From the NCBI RefSeq assembly GCF_018882285.1, contig NZ_JACVOT010000001.1, positions 372,001-436,000 on the forward strand: a stretch of DNA of 64,000 nt. Direction: 5' to 3'. The notes under the pieces are model-generated. The model saw only the letters and a list, made by a program, of their open reading frames with translations, did not search any database and was not told the DNA's origin. Positions within the stretch are counted from its first letter, which is position 1; the number at the start of each line of letters is the position of its first letter. This document shows positions 10,565 through 19,176 of the stretch, one piece after another. The translations under genes and the position numbers were made by a program. Origin of the DNA: Polynucleobacter sp. AM-26B4. Lineage in GTDB: Bacteria > Pseudomonadota > Gammaproteobacteria > Burkholderiales > Burkholderiaceae.

Positions 10565-11134
10565 ATGAAAAAACTACTACAACTACTTGCTATTGCTGGT
10601 ATCGCTATCAGCTCAAGCGCTTTTGCTCAAAAATCAGTTGATAACTGGGTAAACAGCACAGGTATCGTTTGGAAGAACGGTACAAATGAACTTTGCTGGC
10701 GCAATGCCAACTGGACCCCAGCAACTGCTGCTCCAGGTTGTGATGGCGCGATTGCTGCCGGTGCATCTTCAATGGCAGCTGCAAAAGTTACTTTGAATGC
10801 TGACGCATTGTTTGATTTTGATAGATCAGTTCTTAAGCCTGCTGCTAAAGCAAGCTTGGACAGCTTGGCTGGCAAAGTAAAGAGCTTGACTCTTGAAGTG
10901 ATCGTTGCTGTTGGTCACACAGACTCAATCGGTACAGATGCTTACAACCAAAAATTGTCTATCCGTCGCGCTGAAGCAGTTAAGAAATACTTGGTAAGCC
11001 AAGGTATCGAAGCTAAGCGTATCTACGTTGAAGGCAAAGGCGAGTCACAGCCAGTTGCTGATAACAAGACTAAAGAAGGTCGCGCTAAGAACCGTCGCGT
11101 TCAAATCGAAGCTATCGGTACACGTAAGAACTAA
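10565..11134 (+). CDS. OmpA-family outer membrane / peptidoglycan-binding protein
   Basis: A protein of 189 residues with a clear signal peptide (MKKLLQLLAIAGIAISSSAFA, cleavage after AFA) and a C-terminal OmpA-like domain from about residue 75. That domain shows LFDFDRSVLKPAAK, then VGHTDSIGTDAYN and LSIRRAEAVKKYL, the peptidoglycan-binding residues of the family. The short N-terminal part, with a WVNSTGIVWKNG motif and two cysteines (CWRNANW, GCDG), replaces the eight-stranded barrel of E. coli OmpA and is typical of betaproteobacterial OmpA-like proteins. It probably anchors the envelope to peptidoglycan. It is monocistronic, bounded by its own promoter and terminator. Confidence 0.9.
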   Translation: MKKLLQLLAIAGIAISSSAFAQKSVDNWVNSTGIVWKNGTNELCWRNANWTPATAAPGCDGAIAAGASSMAAAKVTLNADALFDFDRSVLKPAAKASLDSLAGKVKSLTLEVIVAVGHTDSIGTDAYNQKLSIRRAEAVKKYLVSQGIEAKRIYVEGKGESQPVADNKTKEGRAKNRRVQIEAIGTRKN

Positions 11135-11153
11135 TTTAGTTTAGTTTTATTTA

Positions 11154-11179
11154 AAAACCCGGTTCTGCCGGGTTTTTTT
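11154..11179 (+). terminator. Rho-independent terminator after the ompA-like gene
   Basis: Stem AAAACCCGG / CCGGGTTTT with loop TTCTG, followed by a run of seven T, 20 bp after the stop codon. Confidence 0.92.
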
Positions 11180-11253
11180 ACGTCCACATTTTCTCCACAC
11201 CGGTCCACAGGATCTGCTACCCCAAGCTTTCAACAAACTTCTATTCACTTGAT

Positions 11254-11259
11254 TAGAAT
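11254..11259 (+). promoter_or_regulatory. -10-like TAGAAT six bases before ubiG (possible leaderless start)
   Basis: TAGAAT ends six bases before the ubiG ATG at 11266. The only purine-rich stretch (AGAGG) is one base from the ATG, too close for a normal Shine-Dalgarno. Transcription from this hexamer would begin at about the start codon. Confidence 0.35.
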
Positions 11260-11265
11260 AGAGGC

Positions 11266-11961
11266 ATGAATGCAGATCAAACCGAATTAGATAAATTCAG
11301 CGCTTTAGCTCATCGCTGGTGGGACCCTACCAGCGAATTTAAGCCCTTACACGCCATCAACCCTCTCCGCCTGAACTGGATCAACCAGCACATCGGTCTA
11401 GAAGGTAAGCGAGTTCTTGATGTTGGTTGCGGCGGTGGCATTTTGGCTGAATCGATGGCCAAGATGGGTGCCAAGACCAAGGGGATTGATCTCTCTAAAA
11501 AAGCTTTGCAGGTGGCCGAGCTTCATAGCTTAGAAACCTCTGTTCCAGTTGACTATGAATTGATCAGCGCTGAAGATTTGGCGCAAAGAGAAGCTGGCCA
11601 ATATGACGTGGTGACATGCATGGAAATGCTTGAGCATGTACCTGACCCATTGAGCATCATTCAAGCTTGCTCAACTCTGGTGAAGCCTGGTGGGCATGTT
11701 TTCTTCAGCACCTTGAATCGAAACCCTAAATCTTATTTATTTGCCATCATTGGGGCTGAATATGTACTTCGTTTGCTTCCTAAAGGTACTCACGATTACA
11801 AAAAATTCATCAAGCCTTCAGAGCTCAGTCAATTTATTCGACAAGCTGATTTACAAATGAATGAACTGATGGGTATGACCTACAACCCTTTCACAGAAGT
11901 TTATTCACTGGGTCGCGATACCGACGTTAACTACATGATCGCAACTTCAAAAAATACCTAA
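11266..11961 (+). CDS. ubiG: Ubiquinone biosynthesis O-methyltransferase
   Basis: SAM-dependent methyltransferase of 231 residues that performs both O-methylations in ubiquinone synthesis. It begins with the family N-terminus ([31 protein letters not shown]-type); motif I is [10 protein letters not shown] near residue 50, then GIDLS, and [11 protein letters not shown] is post-motif II. A UbiG-specific C-terminal membrane-association stretch ([17 protein letters not shown]) is present. The gene follows the ompA-type gene in the usual betaproteobacterial order, and its TAATG junction couples it to gph. Confidence 0.96.
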   Translation: MNADQTELDKFSALAHRWWDPTSEFKPLHAINPLRLNWINQHIGLEGKRVLDVGCGGGILAESMAKMGAKTKGIDLSKKALQVAELHSLETSVPVDYELISAEDLAQREAGQYDVVTCMEMLEHVPDPLSIIQACSTLVKPGGHVFFSTLNRNPKSYLFAIIGAEYVLRLLPKGTHDYKKFIKPSELSQFIRQADLQMNELMGMTYNPFTEVYSLGRDTDVNYMIATSKNT

Positions 11962-12665
11962 TGGCGAATTCAGATTCAGAGTCTTTATCGAAAGCAAGAA
12001 AAACACCTCTTTATGAGGGAGTCTTTTTTGATTTAGATGGTACTTTGGCTGACACAGCACCTGACTTGGTGGCGGCAGCCAATCTTCTGCGCATCAAAAG
12101 GAATCTAGATCCCATGCCATATGAAGTCCTCCGTCCGCGCGCATCAGCTGGAGCTCGGGGCTTAATTTATGGCGCCTTCGGATATGACAAAGATCATCCA
12201 GAATTTGAAGAACTTCGTCTTGAGTTTTTAGCAAACTACGAAAAAGATATTTGCGTTCACACCAAGTTGTTTGATGGCGTTTCAGAAATATTGGATGACC
12301 TTGAGAATCACTCCATCATCTGGGGCATTGTGACCAACAAGTCTGAGCGCTTGACTCACCCGTTATTGAACTTGATGAACTTGGCAACACGTAGTCAAGC
12401 CATCATTGGTGGTGATACAACGCCATTTGCAAAACCCCATCCTGCTCCAATTCTTAAGGCCGCAGAAATTTGTTCTGTGAACCCTGCGAATTGTATTTAT
12501 GTGGGCGATGACCTCAGAGACATTGAAGCCGGCAAAGCTGCTGGCATGAAAACAGTGGCTGCAGCCTATGGCTACTGTGGATGCGATGAGCACTTCAGTG
12601 AATGGGGTGCCGATCACATCATCCAACACCCATCAGAATTAAGTGCCATTTTATTGGCCAGTTAA
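11961..12665 (+). CDS. gph: Phosphoglycolate phosphatase (HAD family)
   Basis: HAD-superfamily phosphatase of 234 residues, with nucleophile and acid Asp24/Asp26 in FFDLDGTLADT, motif II in GIVTNKSERLT, and motif III/IV Asp in VGDDLRDIEAGKAAG. It is expected to dephosphorylate 2-phosphoglycolate arising from DNA repair. It starts within the ubiG stop (TAATG), and ubiG-gph is a common betaproteobacterial pair, which supports Gph over other HAD phosphatases. The N-terminal ~18 residues before the catalytic domain look unstructured. Confidence 0.9.
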   Translation: MANSDSESLSKARKTPLYEGVFFDLDGTLADTAPDLVAAANLLRIKRNLDPMPYEVLRPRASAGARGLIYGAFGYDKDHPEFEELRLEFLANYEKDICVHTKLFDGVSEILDDLENHSIIWGIVTNKSERLTHPLLNLMNLATRSQAIIGGDTTPFAKPHPAPILKAAEICSVNPANCIYVGDDLRDIEAGKAAGMKTVAAAYGYCGCDEHFSEWGADHIIQHPSELSAILLAS

Positions 12666-12671
12666 TTGAGC

Positions 12672-13991
12672 ATGAACCCATCTCAATCAACTCCTGATCA
12701 AACACTCAATCATCAAACCATTTCTATTCCGAGCAAAAGCCAAGCTTTTTGGTTTTGGTTGAAACTCGGTTTCATCAGTTTTGGTGGTCCGGCCGGTCAA
12801 ATTGCCACCATGCATCAAGAATTGGTCGAGAGAAAGAAATGGATTTCTGAAGAAAACTTTCTTCATGCATTGAACTACTGCATGTTGCTACCTGGGCCTG
12901 AAGCTCAGCAATTAGCCACTTATTTGGGTTGGCTCATGCATCGAACTTGGGGCGGCATCATTGCCGGTGTTTTATTTATTTTGCCTTCCTTGTTTTTATT
13001 CATTGGCCTGTCTTGGGTCTATCTGATTTTTGGCGAACAAGCATGGCTCATCACTCTCTTTGATACTGTCAAACCTGCAGTGATCGCAATCATCTTTTTT
13101 GCCGCCTACAAGATGGGCAAGAAAACACTCACCAATGTTTCATTAACCACTGTTTGTTTGATTACATTTATAGCTTTGCTTGTATTCAATATCCCCTTTC
13201 CACTGGTGATATTTGGCGCGATCTTTGCCGGACTATTTCATCACAAAGCAAAGCCAAATAAGCCCGTTGAAGTTGAAAGTAAATTTACGGTTGCAAATCA
13301 AACCAAATTAAGCGCTCAACACTTTTTTAAAATTGGTTTATCCGGCCTACTGCTTTGGCTAATACCCTTTGGATTACTCATCAGCTTCTTTGGCTGGGGC
13401 AATACCTATAGTCAAATGTCATGGTTCTTTACCAAAGCGGCCTTCTTAACCTTTGGTGGTGCATATGCGGTATTGCCTTATGTGTATCAGGCAAGCGTTG
13501 AACAATTTCAATGGCTCACTTCCACGCAAATACTGGATGGCTTGGCGCTGGGTGAGATCACGCCTGGTCCACTGATCATGATTGTGGCATTCGTGGGATT
13601 CTTGGGCTCATTTAAACAAGAGTTGCTCGGCATTGAAAATATATTTTGGGCGGGCTCCCTGGGTGCCCTTGTTGCCACATGGTTCACATTCTTGCCATCG
13701 TTCATGTTCATCTTATTGGGCGCACCTCTGGTCGAGATCAGCAAACAATACGACAAGCTCAATCAAATCTTGAAATTCATCACAGCATCAGTTGTTGGGA
13801 TGATTCTTCATTTGGGCAGCTTTTTCATGATTCATGTTTATTGGCCCAAGGGCTTTACACAAAACCCTGAATTACTTTCAATTGGCATCACATTGATCTC
13901 GCTTTACCTCTTGTTGATGAGGCGCTGGTCCATCATGCAAATCATCGGGCTTTGCCTTTTGTTTGCAAGCATCAGACTATTTGTTTTGTAA
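12672..13991 (+). CDS. chrA: Chromate transporter, ChrA family (two-domain)
   Basis: Polytopic membrane protein of about 439 residues made of two homologous CHR domains. The first carries FISFGGPAGQIATMH near the N-terminus with LPGPEAQQLA; the second begins around residue 255 with AFLTFGGAYAVLPYVYQ and EITPGPL. This is the long-chain layout of ChrA, which exports chromate in characterised cases; many genomic members have no tested substrate. It starts right after gph, either at TTG 12666 or, as chosen here, ATG 12672. No chrB-type regulator is nearby, so a role in chromate resistance is only inferred. Confidence 0.85.
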   Translation: MNPSQSTPDQTLNHQTISIPSKSQAFWFWLKLGFISFGGPAGQIATMHQELVERKKWISEENFLHALNYCMLLPGPEAQQLATYLGWLMHRTWGGIIAGVLFILPSLFLFIGLSWVYLIFGEQAWLITLFDTVKPAVIAIIFFAAYKMGKKTLTNVSLTTVCLITFIALLVFNIPFPLVIFGAIFAGLFHHKAKPNKPVEVESKFTVANQTKLSAQHFFKIGLSGLLLWLIPFGLLISFFGWGNTYSQMSWFFTKAAFLTFGGAYAVLPYVYQASVEQFQWLTSTQILDGLALGEITPGPLIMIVAFVGFLGSFKQELLGIENIFWAGSLGALVATWFTFLPSFMFILLGAPLVEISKQYDKLNQILKFITASVVGMILHLGSFFMIHVYWPKGFTQNPELLSIGITLISLYLLLMRRWSIMQIIGLCLLFASIRLFVL

Positions 13992-14072
13992 AAAAATCAA
14001 TAATTTAAGAATGTTGGTCAATACCATGGGAAAATTGAGCCCATTCAATTGCCTTAAGTACTTTGTAAGCCC

Positions 14073-15131
14073 ATGAAATCCTCCATAACCGCCGACATCC
14101 TTGAGCGCTCAAGCTTCGATGAAATCATCGATGTGCGCACGCCTGCGGAATATGCCGAGGATCACATCCCTGGAGCCATCAACTGCCCAGTGTTATCTGA
14201 TGAGGAGCGTGTCGTCGTTGGCACGATGTACAAACAAGCATCACCATTTGAAGCGAAGAAAGTTGGCGCAGCATTGATTGCAAAAAAAATTGCTTCGTAT
14301 ATTGAAACTGAATTTAAAGACAAGCCTAAAAACTGGAATCCCCTGATTTACTGTTGGCGCGGCGGCAAGCGCAGCGGCTCAATGACGCACATCCTCCGAC
14401 AAATTGGTTGGAATGCTCAAATCTTGGATGGTGGGTACAAGTCTTACCGCAAAGAAGTGGTCACCAAACTCAACACCCTGCCTCAACAATTCAGCTACAT
14501 GGTGATCACTGGTCAGACTGGCAGTGCCAAGAGCCGTGTTCTAGAAAAACTGAATCAATTGGGATCACAAGTATTAGATTTGGAGCAATTGGCGATTCAT
14601 AAAGGCTCTGTTCTTGGAAATATCCCCAACATCCCTCAGCCAAGTCAAAAGATGTTTGAGACCAAGCTGATTCAAGCTTTGGAAAAATTTGACCCAAGCA
14701 AGCTTGTTTTTGTCGAAGCTGAAAGCCGAAAAATTGGCAGCCTTCATGTGCCCGATGTTTTATTAGAAACCATGCGCAAAAGTCCTTGCATCAAGATCGA
14801 GGCCAGCATTGAAGCCAGAGTTGAATTCTTGATCTCAGACTACGATTACTTTGTTCAAGACCCTAAACATTTGATCAGCACCATCGATTACCTCAAGGAC
14901 CTGCACAGCAAAGAAACTTTAGCCCGCTGGAAACTACTCGCTCAAGAGGGTCACTGGCCTTCATTGGTGAGCGAGTTACTTGAACAGCACTATGATGCCC
15001 TCTACCGTCGCTCACAGAACTCAAATTATGTGAATTACGAAACAGCCACAAGCTACAACACCGCAGACTTATCTGCCAAAGGAATTGATATCTTAGCCAA
15101 GCAAATATTGATGGGACACCATCATGTATAA
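14073..15131 (+). CDS. selU: tRNA 2-selenouridine synthase
   Basis: SelU/MnmH (YbbB) of 352 residues, which replaces sulfur with selenium at the wobble 2-thiouridine of certain tRNAs via a geranylated intermediate. An N-terminal rhodanese domain has Cys94 in IYCWRGGKRSG, the position of the essential family cysteine. A P-loop-type GQTGSAKS around residue 146 starts the second domain, which ends with SDYDYF and LHSKE segments typical of SelU. It overlaps the following methyltransferase gene by eight bases. Activity requires selenophosphate synthase (SelD), which is not in this window. Confidence 0.93.
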   Translation: MKSSITADILERSSFDEIIDVRTPAEYAEDHIPGAINCPVLSDEERVVVGTMYKQASPFEAKKVGAALIAKKIASYIETEFKDKPKNWNPLIYCWRGGKRSGSMTHILRQIGWNAQILDGGYKSYRKEVVTKLNTLPQQFSYMVITGQTGSAKSRVLEKLNQLGSQVLDLEQLAIHKGSVLGNIPNIPQPSQKMFETKLIQALEKFDPSKLVFVEAESRKIGSLHVPDVLLETMRKSPCIKIEASIEARVEFLISDYDYFVQDPKHLISTIDYLKDLHSKETLARWKLLAQEGHWPSLVSELLEQHYDALYRRSQNSNYVNYETATSYNTADLSAKGIDILAKQILMGHHHV

Positions 15132-16338
15132 AAATCTCTCTCACGAAACCGCTCACCCACCCATCAGTTGGGACGAGGGTGAAACCACACATTCTTGCCG
15201 TTGGCGCTCTGAAAAAGGTTTGCCACCGCCTAAAAAACTGATCATTGCAGATGACACCCTCACGGCTGACGAAGCCTACCGTGTTGCTTGCGAGGGGACT
15301 GGCATCATTTGGCGAGGAGACTTTCAAAACGCCAAGCAATTACTGCAAGCGATGTCACGACGTGCTGACAAACCTTCTAAGAAAAGCATTCGTAATCTAA
15401 AGTCTGCAAAGAACAAACAAGAAGGTGTTATCCCTCTTGCTGTGCCGATGTCAGAAATTTTTCACAAGCATCGCCTCACCCAATCACAAAGAAGCCGAAC
15501 ACTCGGCATGCTGTTGATACAAGTGGACCCAGATCACACGATTCCACTCAGAAGAGCACCAGATGTCAGTCAAGCTTGTTTGGCAGTCTACGGAGCTGTT
15601 ACTGAGCCCTACGTGATGTCTTTGAGAGATTTACTGGGCTTCATTGGCTCATTGGAGTGGCGCAAGAATGGCATGGCACTCGATGCCCTCAAAGATTTAG
15701 GCGATGGGCGCATCCACCCTCATTACGGGGTCTTTGCACCAGTTCGTCATGAATACATTGGCTTATTAGAAAAAGCTCCTTTCCCAGCTTCTGTCACTAA
15801 ACAATCATTGGCTTTTGACATCGGTACAGGAACAGGTGTTCTAGCAGCAGTTTTGGCTAAACGTGGCATTCAAAAGATTATCGCAACAGATCAAGATGAA
15901 CGCGCCATTGAATGTGCGGCAGAGAACATTGAAGGTCTGGGAATTGGCAAACAAGTCAAACTACTACAAACCAATCTTTTCCCTGAAGGTCAGGCTCCCT
16001 TGATTATTTGTAACCCTCCTTGGGTGCCAGCAAGACCAAGCTCACCGATTGAATATGCCGTCTACGATCCAGACAGTCAAATGCTCAAAGGATTTTTAGC
16101 TGGTCTAAAAGATCACCTTACTTCTGATGGTGAAGGATGGTTAATTTTGTCAGATTTGGCAGAACACTTAGGCTTGAGAACACGTGCAGAATTGCTGTCA
16201 TGGATTGAAGCAGCAGGATTAAAAGTATTGGGTCGCAATGATGTCAGACCAACTCATATCAAAGCGCTTGATACCCAAGATCCTTTGTATCGCGCAAGAG
16301 CCGCTGAAGTGACTTCTCTTTGGCGCTTAGGTGTCTAG
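15124..16338 (+). CDS. Class I SAM-dependent methyltransferase (NPPW type), target unknown
   Basis: A 404-residue protein whose C-terminal half is a Rossmann methyltransferase: motif I FDIGTGTGVLA near residue 237, acidic ATDQDERAIE, and catalytic NPPW at residues 297-300. NPPW/NPPY marks N-methylation of a planar amide or exocyclic amine (RNA/DNA base or glutamine). The N-terminal ~200 residues, including SWDEGETTHSCRW and PKKLIIADDTLTADEAYR, match nothing I recognise and may bind the substrate. It overlaps selU by eight bases, suggesting coupled translation and perhaps a shared RNA substrate; that is inference. The ATG at 15124 is the natural start. Confidence 0.75.
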   Translation: MYKNLSHETAHPPISWDEGETTHSCRWRSEKGLPPPKKLIIADDTLTADEAYRVACEGTGIIWRGDFQNAKQLLQAMSRRADKPSKKSIRNLKSAKNKQEGVIPLAVPMSEIFHKHRLTQSQRSRTLGMLLIQVDPDHTIPLRRAPDVSQACLAVYGAVTEPYVMSLRDLLGFIGSLEWRKNGMALDALKDLGDGRIHPHYGVFAPVRHEYIGLLEKAPFPASVTKQSLAFDIGTGTGVLAAVLAKRGIQKIIATDQDERAIECAAENIEGLGIGKQVKLLQTNLFPEGQAPLIICNPPWVPARPSSPIEYAVYDPDSQMLKGFLAGLKDHLTSDGEGWLILSDLAEHLGLRTRAELLSWIEAAGLKVLGRNDVRPTHIKALDTQDPLYRARAAEVTSLWRLGV

Positions 16339-16375
16339 ACGCTTAGGTCCTTAGGCACTTAACGCTCATCAATCT

Positions 16376-17530
16376 CTAAAAAGGTTCAAATCCAAAGAAG
16401 TAGGGAATGGCGCGGTTCTTAATTAAGAATCCGCCTTCCTCAGGACTCAATCCAAACTGATGAAGTTGGTCTGCGGAGAGTGTTTGCATGCGGTGATAGT
16501 CACGCGAACGACTGAATACGCCATTACGCCAGTTATAGATATTCTGGATTTTTTCGTTGTAAAGATAATGATGCTCGTTGTCATTATAAAAATCATCGAA
16601 CGAAGCTCTGCCCATATAAATAGAGTTAGATCCTTCATAACCGTCTTTCTCTGAAGAGTCTTTATCTGTATTCACAAAGTAAACCCAATCACCCGGGATA
16701 AAGTTCATGGGTGCCACCCGAGTTTGAATCTTTAAGAGCTTGCCTAAACGCTTTTGCTCATCCAGATTGATTGGCTTTTGAAAAGACCACATCGCACCAG
16801 GCTCAATGCCCACCAACACATCATCGTCTGATTTCAGTCTTTTGATAATGGCGTCGGCCATCGCATCATCTTTTTTTATTCTTCGAAAATAATCCAAGAT
16901 TCCCTGAATAATCACAATCTTCGTGGCGGTATAGCATCCCAAAGAACACTTATCAGGATTAATAAAAAAATCTCTCATGGCCTCATCTAGTGAAGCTTTT
17001 GGTTTTAAATTACCTTGATCCCAATAGCGTCGATTCCATTGAGCTGGCTCACCATCAGGAAAACTCCAATGAAGATGCTCGGACCAAGCCACAATCATTT
17101 GTCTAATTTGTATATGTTCTTTGAGGGCATCAATATGACAAGCATCCCCCTTGAAAATAGTCTCTCGACCCTCATGCATCAGAGCCAGCAGGATTTCTTT
17201 TTTGGAAACTGTTTCAACCTCAAGCAATGCTTCTTTACCCGGTAAAGAAATGCGCTCTTCAGTGATGCCGTATTGAGGATCCCATCGCAAATACAAGGTT
17301 CCATAAACTGATGGGTTTTTTAGACTCACACGCAGGCGACCCTCGCCCTGATGAACCTTATAAACGGATGTATCAATACCTAAGTCTTGTTGATAGGCAT
17401 TCAGTTGACCCTTTAATTGGTTCAGCTTATCTGATCCACACTCAAAAATCACACCACCATTGGTCTGAGCAGCCAAGGAAGTGGCTTGGGTCAAAATAAA
17501 TAAAGAGAAGATGATTGATCTTAAATTCAT
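16376..17530 (-). CDS. Exported Tgl-type (protein-glutamine gamma-glutamyltransferase family) homologue
   Basis: A 384-residue protein from the ATG at 17530 with signal peptide MNLRSIIFSLFILTQATSLAAQ. Longer in-frame starts would bury the signal sequence. The C-terminal half matches the core of Bacillus Tgl transglutaminase. A candidate nucleophile is Cys199 in GCYTATKIVIIQ, aligning with the CATAMVII segment of Tgl. FIPGDWVYFVN and YEGSNSIYMG follow, aligning with the VPGD-VYFKN and GEN-IYLG segments. About 170 N-terminal residues have no counterpart in Tgl. The Glu that precedes the Tgl nucleophile is Gly here. A paralogue lies at 53392-54537. Whether it cross-links, deamidates or hydrolyses is unknown. 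Confidence 0.65.
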   Translation of the reverse strand: MNLRSIIFSLFILTQATSLAAQTNGGVIFECGSDKLNQLKGQLNAYQQDLGIDTSVYKVHQGEGRLRVSLKNPSVYGTLYLRWDPQYGITEERISLPGKEALLEVETVSKKEILLALMHEGRETIFKGDACHIDALKEHIQIRQMIVAWSEHLHWSFPDGEPAQWNRRYWDQGNLKPKASLDEAMRDFFINPDKCSLGCYTATKIVIIQGILDYFRRIKKDDAMADAIIKRLKSDDDVLVGIEPGAMWSFQKPINLDEQKRLGKLLKIQTRVAPMNFIPGDWVYFVNTDKDSSEKDGYEGSNSIYMGRASFDDFYNDNEHHYLYNEKIQNIYNWRNGVFSRSRDYHRMQTLSADQLHQFGLSPEEGGFLIKNRAIPYFFGFEPF

Positions 17531-17606
17531 AAAAATGTGCTCGCAATGAACTGATTGTGACATCAATGACAGTTAATTTAAAGATGCCAACGGTGGCGTT
17601 AAATAG

Positions 17607-17637
17607 AAAAAAGCCCCATCCGAAGATGAGGCTTTTT
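17607..17637 (-). terminator. Rho-independent terminator of ssrA
   Basis: On the minus strand, stem AAAAGCCTCATC / GATGGGGCTTTT closed by TTCG with a T-run lies a few bases past the CCA end of tmRNA. It also separates ssrA from the Tgl-type gene. Confidence 0.88.
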
Positions 17638-17640
17638 AAT

Positions 17641-17999
17641 TGGTGGAGCCGGCGGGGATCGAACCCGCGTCCGCAAATCCTCCACATAGAGTTCTACATA
17701 CTTAGTTGTGTCATTTAATTTAACCAATCAGTCACGGACCAACACGTTACAGACTAGCGATTCACTAAATTTTCGAGTTACACATCGTGACATTATGTAA
17801 CCTTATCTCTTGTAAATGACCCTGATCTAACTTGCGTTAGCTGACCCAAGAGAGAATCAGTTCAGGGGCAACCGCAATTAAGCGGCTAGTGCGAAACGTT
17901 CGTCGTTTGCAGTTGTTGCATTCCCATTGTTTTACGAGATGACGGGTCCTCGGTATGCCCTCAATGCTTTGCAATCCACGTCGAAACCATGTCGGCCCC
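17641..17999 (-). ncRNA. ssrA: Transfer-messenger RNA (tmRNA, one-piece)
   Basis: About 359 nt. The 5' end GGGGCCG (from 17999) pairs with CGGCTCC before ACCA at 17641 to form a seven-pair acceptor stem with one G-U pair; the T-arm GGTTCGATCC and encoded CCA are present. A resume codon leads into the tag ANDERFALAA. tmRNA with SmpB rescues stalled ribosomes and tags the nascent chain for proteolysis. The molecule is not circularly permuted. It is transcribed away from hemS, whose stop is 54 bp upstream of the tmRNA 5' end, so its promoter must lie in or near that gap. Confidence 0.96.
17878..17910 (-). other. tmRNA tag reading frame (ANDERFALAA, TAA stop)
   Basis: Within ssrA, codons GCA AAC GAC GAA CGT TTC GCA CTA GCC GCT TAA encode the degradation tag. 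The Leu-Ala-Ala end is the form recognised by ClpXP-type proteases. Confidence 0.95.
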
Positions 18000-18053
18000 G
18001 ATATACGCATATCAGTGTGTCTATTTTATTCCTTTTACCCAAAAGCTGCTGAT

Positions 18054-19049
18054 TTATTCCAAAAGACTTAATTCTCTACCCTTGACCTGCTCCAGCAGCC
18101 CTTCCCAAGCTTCTGTATCTCCAGGCGAGGCTTTCGTAGACAAAGTAATCGATGCCAAAAGAAAATCTTCATCGTCTGACATCTCTATCAGAAATGGGCT
18201 CTCTTGATGGTTGATACAAATTTTAGGCATCCGGTTCAATTGCAAATGACAATTGAATTGTTGATTGGTGAGATGCAACCAATCGTTGTGATATCGAATT
18301 TCATCCAACACTCCATCGTGAGATTGCTTTGCCCCATTACTTTGAACGGTGATGATCAAAGGCAATTTGAGCTCTTTAGATGAAAGCAATAAGGATTGCG
18401 CCACTTCAGCATCAACGATCTCTTTTTGATCGGTATGTCGCTCCTTGATGATGGATGTCAAAGCACCCGTGTTGGTTTGTTGATCAGGTTCTAATTTTTC
18501 TTGAACCAGAATCCCTGGCTCCTGATTTGAATCTGCCCATCTTTTAGCAAGCTCATCAAAGTACCAGTGATGACTGTGCGGTAAGAGAAAGATCTTATGA
18601 ACTGGCACTCCAAACTCATCAAAGAACTGAATGCTGCGTTGTAAAACATGGGATTTGCACTCTTCAAAGAGATACCCAAACTCCCATTTTTCATACATCA
18701 AACGTGCTGTTAATTCATCAGATAGGAGCATTCCAACATCATCACTGGATGATGCATGTTTATAAAACGATAAGTTTTCATGAACTGCATGAGCATTTCT
18801 TGTCAGACTCATGACCTCACCAAAACCTTGAATGTCTTGGATGATATTTGACCATGATGGCTTTAATCTAATAGCCCTGGCAAGATTGGGAAAGGACTTG
18901 ATTGATTCTAATTTTGTGACGCCCACATGTGAGTCTATTAACTCAACTTCGGTGACGTTTAGAAACGAAGCAATCTCTCGATGTCGTTGTTTATTTTCAA
19001 CTCTTAACGAAGCAAAGCTTTTACGAATATCTTGAAACGTACTGCACAT
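18054..19049 (-). CDS. hemS: Hemin-degrading factor, HemS/ChuS family
   Basis: Cytoplasmic haem-handling protein of 331 residues. The start at 19049 is set by AGGAGG six bases before the ATG; the longer open frame is not used. The N-terminus (DIRKSFASLRVENKQRHREIA, then LNVTEVELIDSHVG) and VMSLTRNAHAVHENLSFY match HemS, and QFFDEFGVPVHKIFLLP marks the second structural repeat. Family members bind and, in some cases, degrade haem to release iron. No haem receptor or ABC transporter is adjacent, so the import genes must lie elsewhere or be absent. A Fur-box-like palindrome about 90 bp upstream suggests iron repression. Confidence 0.82.
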   Translation of the reverse strand: MCSTFQDIRKSFASLRVENKQRHREIASFLNVTEVELIDSHVGVTKLESIKSFPNLARAIRLKPSWSNIIQDIQGFGEVMSLTRNAHAVHENLSFYKHASSSDDVGMLLSDELTARLMYEKWEFGYLFEECKSHVLQRSIQFFDEFGVPVHKIFLLPHSHHWYFDELAKRWADSNQEPGILVQEKLEPDQQTNTGALTSIIKERHTDQKEIVDAEVAQSLLLSSKELKLPLIITVQSNGAKQSHDGVLDEIRYHNDWLHLTNQQFNCHLQLNRMPKICINHQESPFLIEMSDDEDFLLASITLSTKASPGDTEAWEGLLEQVKGRELSLLE

Positions 19050-19138
19050 AAGCCCTCCTATAAAAATAGGCACTGGCTTGCTAAAGGGAGAGAACCGCTG
19101 GCTTGTGCGAAATGAGTGAACTACAAACACCATCTTAC

Positions 19139-19155
19139 ATGAGAATCATTCTCAA
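19139..19155. promoter_or_regulatory. Fur-box-like palindrome upstream of hemS
   Basis: GAGAAT-C-ATTCTC at 19141-19153 is a perfect 6-1-6 inverted repeat matching the core of the Fur consensus, flanked by AT and AA. It lies 92 bp before the hemS ATG and 22 bp beyond the stop of the SLAC1-type gene, a promoter-proximal position for hemS. Confidence 0.7.
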
Positions 19156-19176
19156 CAATAAGAATGGGGTAAATGA

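Noticed and set aside
14893-15339. 148-codon open frame on minus across the selU/methyltransferase junction
   Set aside because: Antisense to two well-supported coding regions and without family resemblance.
17641-17999. Integration hot spot at the 3' end of ssrA
   Set aside because: tmRNA 3' ends often hold genomic islands, but no integrase, no repeated copy of the ssrA 3' end and no phage genes are seen nearby; the neighbour is a Tgl-type gene with ordinary composition.
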